Source: an uncultured Phycisphaerales bacterium
Lineage (GTDB): Bacteria > Planctomycetota > Phycisphaerae > Phycisphaerales > UBA1924
Assembly: GCA_937891445.1 (NCBI GenBank)
Contig: CALAFV010000054.1
Span: 1 to 14,177 of the forward strand
DNA: 14,177 nt
Direction of reading: 5' to 3'
This document shows, piece after piece, positions 7,809 to 14,097 of the stretch. Position 1 is the first letter of the stretch, and each line of letters begins with the position of its first letter. The notes under the pieces are model-generated. The model saw only the letters and a program-made list of their open reading frames with translations, was not told where the DNA came from and ran no database searches. A program made the translations under genes and the position numbers.

Positions 7809-8255
7809 ATGCTGACCTTCACCACCCCGGCCGGGATGTTCTGGTGCTCGCTGGAGAGTTGGCAGCGCCTCTTTGCGCTGGCCCGCGAGCAGGGGTGGAC
7901 GCCGTCCGGGATCCCGGAGCCGATCCTCACGGAGCCGTGGGACCCCCTGACGGACAAGCCCCCGCCGCTCCCGCCCCCGTGGGGGAACGCGCAGGGCCCG
8001 CTCCGCCTCCGGATCGCGGAGGAAGACGCCGCCTCAATGGCCGATGCGCTGGAGAACGCCCTGCCGGACATCCCGCGATTCGACGCCCTGAGCGAGAAGA
8101 CCCTCTTCCGCATCGATTCGACCACCATGATCCCCGTCCGCGTCCTGAAGCCGGGGGTGCGGGTGAGCCACTACGAGTACTTCAGCGGCGCCAACCGGGT
8201 AGCCATGGAGCGGTTCATCTCGCTTCTGCGGTCCGGGCCGGTCATCGTGTCGTAA
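7809..8255 (+). CDS. Conserved-looking hypothetical protein, 148 aa
   Basis: I do not recognise a named family. It is a soluble-looking protein with no signal peptide or membrane helix. The N-terminus is aromatic and Trp-rich (MFWCSLESWQRLFALAREQGW). A Pro-rich segment (about residues 42-60) follows, then an acidic helix with a repeated MADALENALPDIP-type pattern, and a C-terminal region with HYEYFSGANR and FISLLRSGPVIVS. The layout (a 'look-up a residue by helix, then FI..LR.G' ending) resembles small uncharacterised proteins common in large bacterial genomes. ATG 7809 is chosen because a TACCGT box sits 6 nt upstream and no ribosome binding site is present, as expected of a leaderless mRNA. 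The frame extends further upstream through the terminator, which cannot be coding. G/C preference at third positions supports a real gene. Confidence 0.75.
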   Translation: MLTFTTPAGMFWCSLESWQRLFALAREQGWTPSGIPEPILTEPWDPLTDKPPPLPPPWGNAQGPLRLRIAEEDAASMADALENALPDIPRFDALSEKTLFRIDSTTMIPVRVLKPGVRVSHYEYFSGANRVAMERFISLLRSGPVIVS

Positions 8256-8326
8256 GCGTTTGCGTGCAAAAGGCTTGTGGCCGGCGACGCCCCGTGAATC
8301 CGGGTTTTTCCCGGGGCGAGCGGGGC

Positions 8327-8354
8327 TTGACACGCCCACGTGGTCCAGTAAACT
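8327..8354 (+). promoter_or_regulatory. Sigma70-like promoter of candidate ncRNA
   Basis: A consensus -35 TTGACA (8327-8332) and a -10 TAAACT (8349-8354) are separated by 16 bp. This is the best canonical promoter in the window. Using the 6-nt -10 to start spacing seen at the leaderless genes, transcription should begin near 8361. No convincing protein start follows for about 490 bp. Confidence 0.75.
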
Positions 8355-8422
8355 CGGCGCTGCCTCAGCCGGTCGTCCTCGACCACGCGGCCTGAGCCCC
8401 GACAAAGCGCCGTTCTGGCGCG

Positions 8423-8513
8423 GAGAGAGAGACGGAGCGAGAGAGAGTCGGAGGCTCGAGAGAGAGGTCGCGAGGAGAGAGAGATCGGGAGCGAGAGAGA
8501 GGCGAGAGAGGGC
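8423..8513 (+). repeat. Imperfect GA-rich tandem array
   Basis: Six blocks of GAGAGAG or longer begin at 8423, 8439, 8458, 8475, 8493 and 8504 (intervals 16, 19, 17, 18, 11). The spacers are variants of TCGGGAGC. The unit is thus about GAGAGAGAG + WCGGAGC, degenerate at the right end. It lies inside the candidate ncRNA. Confidence 0.75.
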
Positions 8514-8529
8514 ACATCCTGTCCTCGAC

Positions 8530-8570
8530 CCCGGCTGCGAAGTGACCGGTCGCAGCCGGGAGTTCTTTTT
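8530..8570 (+). terminator. Intrinsic terminator of candidate ncRNA
   Basis: A perfect 11-bp stem (8530-8540 with 8550-8560) with a 9-nt loop containing GTGACCGG is followed by AGTTC and TTTTT. It is the strongest U-tailed terminator in the window and is oriented with the TTGACA/TAAACT promoter. Confidence 0.88.
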
Positions 8571-8851
8571 GAGGCGCTCCACATCTGCGAGCAACCCCGC
8601 GACCCAGCGCCTGCGGCGACGGCGTTCACATTCGGTTGGGATTGAGGGGGGAGCGGCGGGTGGAGGGAGACCGCGAATCGGTGACCGGATCGACTCGCGG
8701 CCGCCCCGCCAGGCTGTGCCGCGCGCCAAATGGACGTGACTCCATCGATTCGGCTCCCCCCGATCCGCGGTTCCAACCCCGCCAAGGTGGCCGCCGCCCA
8801 CGTTTTTCTCGGATCTGCTCCCGTGCTGGAGACCGATCTGCCTGAGCGGCC
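8571..8851 (+). other. Untranslated region upstream of the sigma factor gene
   Basis: No gene is supported here. A hairpin CCGCGA/TCGCGG (8671-8676 with 8695-8700) presents GTGACCGG in its loop region, the same octamer as in the ncRNA terminator loop. A short ATGGA/TCCAT hairpin lies near 8729-8744. I could not identify a convincing promoter for the sigma gene, so transcription may arise here from a non-housekeeping promoter or by read-through of the 8530-8570 terminator. Confidence 0.4.
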
Positions 8852-9442
8852 ATGGATGAACTGATGAGCCAGGACGCCGACGACCTGCGGGCGGCCCGGC
8901 AGGGCGGCCCGGAGGGCCAGCGGGCGATGGCGCGCCTCTACGACCGGCACGCGCCCGTCGTACACGCCGTCTGCCGGCAGCACCTGGGGTCCGCGGCGGG
9001 GACGGCGGCGTCCGACGATGCGCTCCAGGAGACGTTCATCCGTGCCTACCGCATGCTCGACAGGCTGGACAGCCCGGAGCGCCTGCGGCCGTGGCTCTAC
9101 GGCATCGCCCGCCTGGTCTGCTCCGAGATGCGCCGTGCCGCGGCGAGGCGGCGCCGGCACGAGGAGGCGGCGGCCATGAACCACGGCCTGCACCCGCCGC
9201 CGGCGCGCGAGGACCCGGCCCCGCACGAAACCGCGTCGAAGGCCGAGAGCCTCGCCCGGCTCACCGAAGCGATCGACCGCCTCCCGGAGCAGGAGCGCCT
9301 CGCGGTGCACCTGTTCTACCTCGACCCCGACCCCGTCCGCGCCGCCAGGGAGGCGCTGGGGCTCAGCCGCAGCGGGTTTTACAAACTGCTGGCCCGAGCC
9401 CGCGAGCACCTGGCGCACTCGATGAGGGAAGTCCGCGCATGA
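8852..9442 (+). CDS. ECF-type RNA polymerase sigma factor
   Basis: 196-residue alternative sigma factor of the sigma70 family, extracytoplasmic-function type; it redirects RNA polymerase to a dedicated promoter set. Region 2 spans about 22-100, with the core-binding DALQETFIRAYRML (56-69) and the -10-reading WLYGIARLVCSEMRRAA (81-97). A Pro/His-rich linker (about 110-128) replaces region 3. Region 4 (about 135-192) has IDRLPEQERLAVHLFYL followed by the helix-turn-helix LSRSGFYKLLARAREHL. ATG 8852 gives a complete protein; ATG 8864 is an alternative, and neither has a good ribosome binding site. Its stop overlaps the next start by 4 bp (ATGA), so the two are translationally coupled. This is the usual arrangement for an ECF sigma and its membrane anti-sigma. 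The exact ECF group and the target promoters are unknown. Confidence 0.92.
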   Translation: MDELMSQDADDLRAARQGGPEGQRAMARLYDRHAPVVHAVCRQHLGSAAGTAASDDALQETFIRAYRMLDRLDSPERLRPWLYGIARLVCSEMRRAAARRRRHEEAAAMNHGLHPPPAREDPAPHETASKAESLARLTEAIDRLPEQERLAVHLFYLDPDPVRAAREALGLSRSGFYKLLARAREHLAHSMREVRA

Positions 9443-12400
9443 CCACTCCCCCCACCAGAACCAACGCGCCGCCGCCCGACGACGGCCGCGACGACGCGAT
9501 GCCCCCGCCGCGGGACGAACTCGACGCCCTGCTGCGCGAGTGGCACACCGTGCACGCCGACCGCGCCCGCGCCGGACGCGACCGCCTGCTGGCCGCGCTG
9601 GCCCGCGAGAACAACCCCGCCCCCACCGCCGGCGCGGGGCAGTCGCCCATCATCCGCATCATCAGAAGCACGATCGTGAACCGCTACTCGCCTCTGGCCG
9701 CCGCGGCGCTCGTGGCCGTGGCGCTGGCGATCTCTTTCCTGATCCCCGGCGGCACGCCCAGCACGCTCGCGCAGGAGCGGTCGAACATCGTGATGGCCCC
9801 CGAAGGCGGCCGCCTCGACGCCTTCACGCCCGACGGCGAGCCGCTCGGCCCGTGCGAACTGGCCCGCACGGACGTCAGCGCCGAAATCGCGGGATTCCTC
9901 ACCCGCGTCACACTCCGCCAGACGTACCGCAACCCGCACGATGAGAAGATCGAGGCCGTCTACACCTTCCCGCTGAGCCACCGCGCGGCGGTGGACCGCA
10001 TGCGCATGATCATCGGCGACCGCGTCGTCGTGGGCGAGGTCCGCGAGCGGAACCTGGCTCGCCAGATGTACGAGTCCGCCCGCGACCAGGGCCGCATCGC
10101 CTCGTTGCTGGAGCAGGAACGCCCCAACATCTTCACGCAGAGCGTCGCCAACATCGAGCCCGGCGCGCAGATCGACATCGAGATCAGTTACGTCGAACTC
10201 ATCGAGCCCTCGGACGGGACGTACACGTTCACCTTCCCCACCGTGGTGGGCCCGCGCTACATCCCCGGCTCGCCCTCCCTCGCGGAGAAGGCCCGCGCCC
10301 CCCTCCCCGACTGGCTCACGCCCCGCCGCGGCATCGTGCTCCTGGCCCCCGGCGTCGTCACCATCACGCGCACGGGCGACGAGAACAACCCGCCACCCCC
10401 CGCGCTCACGCCCGCTCGCCTCGGGCAACTGCTCGCCGCGGCGATCCCCTGCTACGGCAAGGGCCAGGGCGGCAAGGCCCAGCCGCCCCACCCGCCGCGT
10501 GTCTGGCACGAGTTCACGGTGACGTACCCCGACGGATCCTCCGAACACGGGATGCTCGACGCCGACGGCTCGGGCCACATCAGCGGCCGCGGGTTCTGGA
10601 TCGACCCCGAAGCGGCACGGGCGGCCGACGCCTCCACGGGCCAGGGCTTCGCGCCCGACACAGATCAGGTCCCCGATGCCTCGCGCATCACCCCCATGCC
10701 CGTCCGCCCCGAGGTCCGCGCCGGCCACACCATCGGCATCAGCGTCACCATCGACGGCGGCGGCGCTCCAGTGGAGGACCTCGTCGTCCCGCTCCACGCT
10801 GTGAACACCACGCGGCTGGCCGACGCCAAGATCCGCGTGAACCTGAAGAACCAGGAGGAGATCCCCAACCGCGACTTCGTCCTCTCCTGGCGACTCGCCG
10901 GCGACGAGGTCCGCGAGTCGGTCTTCACGCACACCGGCCCGCACGGCAACTTCTTCACGATGATCCTCCAGCCCCCGGCGCGCGTCGAGCCGGAGCAGGC
11001 CGTCCCACGCGAACTGGTCTTCGTGCTCGACACCTCCGGCTCGATGAGCGGCTTCCCGATCGAGAAGGCCAAGGAGGTCATGTCCCGCGCCATCGACGCG
11101 ATGCGCGAACGCGACACCTTCAACATCATCACCTTCTCCGGCGACACGCGCATCCTCTGGGACCGCCCGCGTCCGAACACCCCCGAGAACCGCGCCGAGG
11201 CCCAGCGCTTCCTCGCCGCCCGCGCCGGCGGCGGCGGCACGGAAATGATGAAGGCGATCGAAGCGGCCCTCGCCGTGAACCCGGCGCCCGAGCCCGCGCC
11301 CGACACGATCACCCTCCAGCAACTGACTAACCTCCCCGCCGACGGGCGCGAGGTCACGGTCGAACTGCCGTGGGACCTCCAGATCGGCGACGACGGCCGC
11401 GCCGAGGCCCGCCCCGGCGTGGGCATCCGGATCGGCGACTTGCCGGCATCGGAGAACTTCATCGACTGCCCCGTCGGCGAGCCCCGTCTCGCCCGCGGCG
11501 TGTGGGAGACCGTGGCAGGCGAGCGCCGTTTCCGCCCCGTCTCGGTCCGCTGGAAGCACGGCTCGCCCCACGGCCACAACGCCGTCCGCATCGTCACATT
11601 CATGACCGACGGCTACGTCGGGAACGACATGGCGATCATCGACGCCATCCGCCGCCACCGCGGCACGACGCGCGTCTTCTCCTTCGGCATCGGCAACTCC
11701 GTCAACCGCTACCTCCTCGACAACATGGCCCGCGCCGGCGGCGGCGAAGCCGAGTACGTCCTCCTCGAGTCCGACGCCGACGAGGCCGTCGAGCGCTTCA
11801 CCCGGCGCATCTCCACCCCCGTGCTGGCGAACATCGGCCTGCGTTTCTCCGACAACCTCCAGGTTGTGGACGTGCTCCCCTCCCCCGACGAGGGCATCCC
11901 CGACCTCTTCGACCAGCGCCCGCTCGTCATCCACGGCCGCTACACCGCCCCCGGCTCCGGCACGCTCACGATCACCGGCCTCACCGGCCGCGGCCCCTAC
12001 GAGCGCACCATCACCCTCGACCTCCCCGCGCACCAGCCCAAGCACAGCGTCATCGCCACGCTCTGGGCCCGCCAAAAGATCGAGTCGCTGATGAACCGCG
12101 ACCTCGCCGCGGCTCAGACCGGCCAGTTCCCCGACGACCTGCGCCGGCAGATCGTGACCCTGGGCGAGACCTTCGGCATCATGAGCCGGTTCACGAGTTT
12201 CATCGCCATCGACAAACTCCGCGTCACCATCGACGGCCAGCCGCGCCTGATCACGATCCCCATCGAGATGCCCGACCGCGTCAGTTACGAGGGCGTCTTC
12301 GGCGACTCCGGCGCGCCCTTCGACGAGACCCGTCTCGGCGCCCCTCTAGTCGGCCTTTACGGATTGCAGTTGAGGGTGCCCGCCAGCGCCCGCCCCCCCG

Positions 12401-13014
12401 CCACAGCCGGGGAACGGGCGGGGCATGTTGATGCGGACGGCGACGGGATGATGGACACCCGCTGGTTCGAGGCGCCCGCCGCGGCCCCTGCGCAGGAGAA
12501 GGCCGGCCGCGAGGTGGAGCAAGCACGCCGCACTCGCCGAAGCGCTCCCTCCACTTCCACCGCTGCTCCCAAACCTGCTGCAGCCATCGAAGCCGCGCCC
12601 ACCGCAACCGAAGCCCTCGCCGCGCCGATGGAGCCCATCCTCACCCGCCTCGACCCGGCACTGCTCCCCCTCATAACCCCACCGGCCAATGCAGCCCATG
12701 GCTACCGCGACGCCGACCAGATGGAAACGGCGCGCGCGCCCATGGCAAAGGCCGGCCAACCCGCCGGAGCCGCCTCCCTGATCCGCCCCGACGGCACGCT
12801 CCTGCTCACCATCCTCGTCGCCGCGGCCGACGAGCCGACCCTCACGGCCATCAAAGCCCTCGGCGCCACCGTCGTGCACCACTCCCCGACCATGAACGTC
12901 ATCATCGTGACCCTGGCGCCCAAGCGGCTCGCCGACCTCGCGGCCGTCCCCGGCGTCCGGCGCATCGAACCGACGCGCGACGAGCCCGCCCAGTCGGGCG
13001 CGGCCAACCTCTAG
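9439..13014 (+). CDS. Membrane VIT-vWA protein, putative anti-sigma/sensor with I9-like tail
   Basis: 1191 residues. Cytoplasmic N-terminus (1-82) with an amphipathic DELDALLREW...RLLAALA segment (26-55) that could bind the sigma factor; one membrane helix (about 83-104), so the rest is predicted outside the cytoplasm. VIT domain about 115-275 (GFLTRVTLRQTY, EAVYTFPL, YVELIEP). vWA domain with complete MIDAS: D531-T-S533-G-S535, T601 (GGGGTEMM) and D724 (TFMTDGY). An insertion of about 100 residues (614-712) sits between T601 and D724. A Pro/Ala/Thr-rich linker with a calcium-loop-like DADGDGMMD (998-1006) precedes a C-terminal domain (about 1115-1185) resembling a subtilase I9 propeptide. 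ATG 9439 overlaps the sigma stop; the longer upstream frame is only the shadow of the sigma gene. VIT-vWA proteins are usually surface adhesion or complex-assembly proteins. Anti-sigma activity is inferred from gene order and topology, not from a recognised domain. Confidence 0.88.
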   Translation: MTTPPTRTNAPPPDDGRDDAMPPPRDELDALLREWHTVHADRARAGRDRLLAALARENNPAPTAGAGQSPIIRIIRSTIVNRYSPLAAAALVAVALAISFLIPGGTPSTLAQERSNIVMAPEGGRLDAFTPDGEPLGPCELARTDVSAEIAGFLTRVTLRQTYRNPHDEKIEAVYTFPLSHRAAVDRMRMIIGDRVVVGEVRERNLARQMYESARDQGRIASLLEQERPNIFTQSVANIEPGAQIDIEISYVELIEPSDGTYTFTFPTVVGPRYIPGSPSLAEKARAPLPDWLTPRRGIVLLAPGVVTITRTGDENNPPPPALTPARLGQLLAAAIPCYGKGQGGKAQPPHPPRVWHEFTVTYPDGSSEHGMLDADGSGHISGRGFWIDPEAARAADASTGQGFAPDTDQVPDASRITPMPVRPEVRAGHTIGISVTIDGGGAPVEDLVVPLHAVNTTRLADAKIRVNLKNQEEIPNRDFVLSWRLAGDEVRESVFTHTGPHGNFFTMILQPPARVEPEQAVPRELVFVLDTSGSMSGFPIEKAKEVMSRAIDAMRERDTFNIITFSGDTRILWDRPRPNTPENRAEAQRFLAARAGGGGTEMMKAIEAALAVNPAPEPAPDTITLQQLTNLPADGREVTVELPWDLQIGDDGRAEARPGVGIRIGDLPASENFIDCPVGEPRLARGVWETVAGERRFRPVSVRWKHGSPHGHNAVRIVTFMTDGYVGNDMAIIDAIRRHRGTTRVFSFGIGNSVNRYLLDNMARAGGGEAEYVLLESDADEAVERFTRRISTPVLANIGLRFSDNLQVVDVLPSPDEGIPDLFDQRPLVIHGRYTAPGSGTLTITGLTGRGPYERTITLDLPAHQPKHSVIATLWARQKIESLMNRDLAAAQTGQFPDDLRRQIVTLGETFGIMSRFTSFIAIDKLRVTIDGQPRLITIPIEMPDRVSYEGVFGDSGAPFDETRLGAPLVGLYGLQLRVPASARPPATAGERAGHVDADGDGMMDTRWFEAPAAAPAQEKAGREVEQARRTRRSAPSTSTAAPKPAAAIEAAPTATEALAAPMEPILTRLDPALLPLITPPANAAHGYRDADQMETARAPMAKAGQPAGAASLIRPDGTLLLTILVAAADEPTLTAIKALGATVVHHSPTMNVIIVTLAPKRLADLAAVPGVRRIEPTRDEPAQSGAANL

Positions 13015-13065
13015 GCCCGGGCCCTGGGTTCCCCCGGGGCTTCACACCCCCTCCACTACACTCCA

Positions 13066-13099
13066 CGGTCCCGGCGGGAACACCGCCGGGACCGTATTC
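13066..13099 (+). terminator. Intrinsic terminator after sigma/VIT-vWA operon
   Basis: A perfect 12-bp stem (13066-13077 with 13083-13094), 5-nt loop GAACA, is followed by a weak T-rich tail (TATTCGTTCG). It lies about 50 nt after the stop. A TACACT box at 13057-13062, immediately before the stem, could be a -10 for the next gene, in which case the hairpin would lie in that gene's 5' leader. Confidence 0.65.
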
Positions 13100-13161
13100 G
13101 TTCGCATGACGCCAGCCGGCTTCCAACCGCTCCCCCGGTGCGTCGATAACAGGAGCAAACG

Positions 13162-13752
13162 ATGGCCGCAACCCCCTCCACCATGCTCGAACTGGGCACC
13201 GCCGCCCCCGACTTCGACCTCCCGGACACCACCAGCCCGGGCATGTCCCGGCGCGTCCGTCTGGACGACTTCCGCGACAAGCCCGCCCTGCTGGTCATGT
13301 TCATCTGCAACCACTGCCCCTTCGTCAAGCATGTGCAGGCCGAACTGGTCCGCATCGCCAACGAGTACCAGCCCCGCGGGCTCGGGATTGTGGCGATCAG
13401 TTCCAACGACGCCGAGAAGTACCCCGACGACAGCCCCGAGAAGATGGCCGAAGAGGCGAAGCGTGCCGGCTACACCTTCCCGTACCTCCATGACGAGACC
13501 CAGGAAGTCGCCAAGGCCTACCGCGCCGCGTGCACGCCGGACTTCTTTCTCTTCGACCGCGACCGCCGCCTGGTCTACCGCGGCCAACTCGACGACTCGC
13601 GCCCCAGCAACAACGTCCCGGTCACAGGCCGCGACCTGCGGGCCGCGATCGAGGCCGTCCTCGAAGGCCGCCCCGTGACCGGCCAGCAGATGCCGAGTAT
13701 CGGCTGCAACATCAAGTGGAAGGCGGGGAATGAGCCCGACTACGCCAGATAG
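13162..13752 (+). CDS. Thioredoxin-fold peroxiredoxin-like protein (AhpC/TSA family)
   Basis: 196-residue cytosolic protein of the thioredoxin superfamily, PRX_like type. Typical features are the N-terminal GTAAPDFDLPDT, the strand LLVMFICNHCPFVKH with a CxxC pair (C49, C52), the AISSND segment, the cis-proline loop CTPDFFLFD (C124, P126), a final strand LVYRGQLDD and the family-typical C-terminal PSIGCNIKWK (C182). Members are thought to be thiol reductases or peroxidases; the exact substrate of this group is unknown. The start is secure: AGGAG lies 6 nt before the ATG. The gene sits between two hairpin-rich intergenic regions and appears monocistronic. No signal peptide is visible. The function at family level is confident, the physiological role is not. 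Confidence 0.92.
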   Translation: MAATPSTMLELGTAAPDFDLPDTTSPGMSRRVRLDDFRDKPALLVMFICNHCPFVKHVQAELVRIANEYQPRGLGIVAISSNDAEKYPDDSPEKMAEEAKRAGYTFPYLHDETQEVAKAYRAACTPDFFLFDRDRRLVYRGQLDDSRPSNNVPVTGRDLRAAIEAVLEGRPVTGQQMPSIGCNIKWKAGNEPDYAR

Positions 13753-13823
13753 CGTCTTTCCCGAAGAAAACCGCGATTTTTGGGGCTAGCGGGAGGGCGA
13801 AAACAGAGGCTGAAAAGCGGGTT

Positions 13824-13843
13824 GTGGATATGGGGTGGATATG
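13824..13843 (+). repeat. Helically phased direct repeat GTGGATATG x2
   Basis: GTGGATATG occurs at 13824-13832 and again at 13835-13843, a centre-to-centre spacing of 11 bp, about one helical turn. It lies about 30 bp upstream of the -10 of the small zinc-protein gene, a position suited to an activator or repressor dimer site. The first copy overlaps TGTGGATAT, one mismatch from a DnaA box complement. Confidence 0.5.
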
Positions 13844-13849
13844 CGCGGC

Positions 13850-13878
13850 TTACCGGACCCACTCCAGGCCGGTAAACT
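13850..13878 (+). promoter_or_regulatory. Promoter of leaderless small zinc-protein gene
   Basis: -10 TAAACT (13873-13878), identical to the ncRNA -10, ends exactly 6 nt before ATG 13885. A weak -35 TTACCG (13850-13855) lies 17 bp upstream. The message is predicted to start at or beside the start codon, and no ribosome binding site is seen. Confidence 0.6.
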
Positions 13879-13884
13879 GGCGGC

Positions 13885-14097
13885 ATGACGATCGGAGAAC
13901 GGGTAGCCGACTTCCTGCGCCAGCACCGGGGGCACCCCCTCTGTGACGACTGCATAGCCCGGACGCTGGGGCTGGCCCGGCGTCAGGAAGCGTTCGCGGC
14001 CACGTCGGCGCTGAAGGCCACGCGGGAGTTCGTCCGGGATCAGGACGAGTGCTCCAAGTGCGGGAAAACGAAGACCACCACCCGCGCCGTGGGCTGA
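13885..14097 (+). CDS. Small four-cysteine (probable zinc-binding) protein, 70 aa
   Basis: 70-residue cytosolic protein. Two CxxC pairs (C20-DD-C23 and C56-SK-C59) frame a helical segment with the sequence character of a small helical or winged-helix-like unit (IARTLGLARRQEAFAATSALKATREF). This looks like a zinc-ribbon-stabilised fold, possibly nucleic-acid binding. Similar small CxxC...CxxCG proteins ending in K/T-rich strands occur in many bacteria without assigned function. The upstream TAAACT box, 6 nt before ATG, argues for a leaderless mRNA and supports this start. Zinc binding is inferred from the cysteines only. Confidence 0.8.
   Translation: MTIGERVADFLRQHRGHPLCDDCIARTLGLARRQEAFAATSALKATREFVRDQDECSKCGKTKTTTRAVG

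Larger units (their letters stand above)
8361..8570 (+). ncRNA. Candidate structured noncoding RNA, about 210 nt
   Basis: The segment has a strong promoter at one end, an intrinsic terminator at the other and no credible protein between. Predicted 5' fold: CTCAG/CTGAG, CCG/CGG and GGTCG/CGACC stems stacked below a small pyrimidine loop (8364-8395). A second hairpin follows (GCGCC-GTTCT-GGCGC, 8407-8421). Next is a purine tract of imperfect GA-rich tandem units (8423-8513), then the terminator hairpin. GTCCTCGACC occurs in hairpin I (8375-8384) and again just before the terminator (8521-8530). Both copies can pair with the internal GGTCGCGAGGA (8466-8476), so alternative folds are possible. 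It is not recognisably 6S, tmRNA, SRP or RNase P RNA. It could be an independent sRNA or an attenuated leader of the downstream sigma gene. Several GGA motifs in single-stranded context could also suit a CsrA-type protein, which is speculative. Confidence 0.55.

Noticed and set aside
8423..8513. CRISPR-like array
   Set aside because: Units are short, degenerate GA repeats without unique spacers or constant repeats, and no cas genes are near.
8260..8739. Plus-strand frame of 159 aa through the promoter, GA array and terminator
   Set aside because: Arg/Glu/Ser repeats come from the GA array, and the frame crosses a strong promoter and an intrinsic terminator. It has no ribosome binding site or plausible fold.
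9379..12075. Long minus-strand frame (898 aa) opposite the VIT-vWA gene
   Set aside because: Low-complexity Val/Gly/Asp/Glu composition without motifs; the sense strand has intact VIT and MIDAS motifs.
13823..13843. Replication origin signal (DnaA-box-like TGTGGATAT)
   Set aside because: Only one near match, the second copy deviates further, no AT-rich unwinding region and no dnaA/dnaN/gyrB neighbours.
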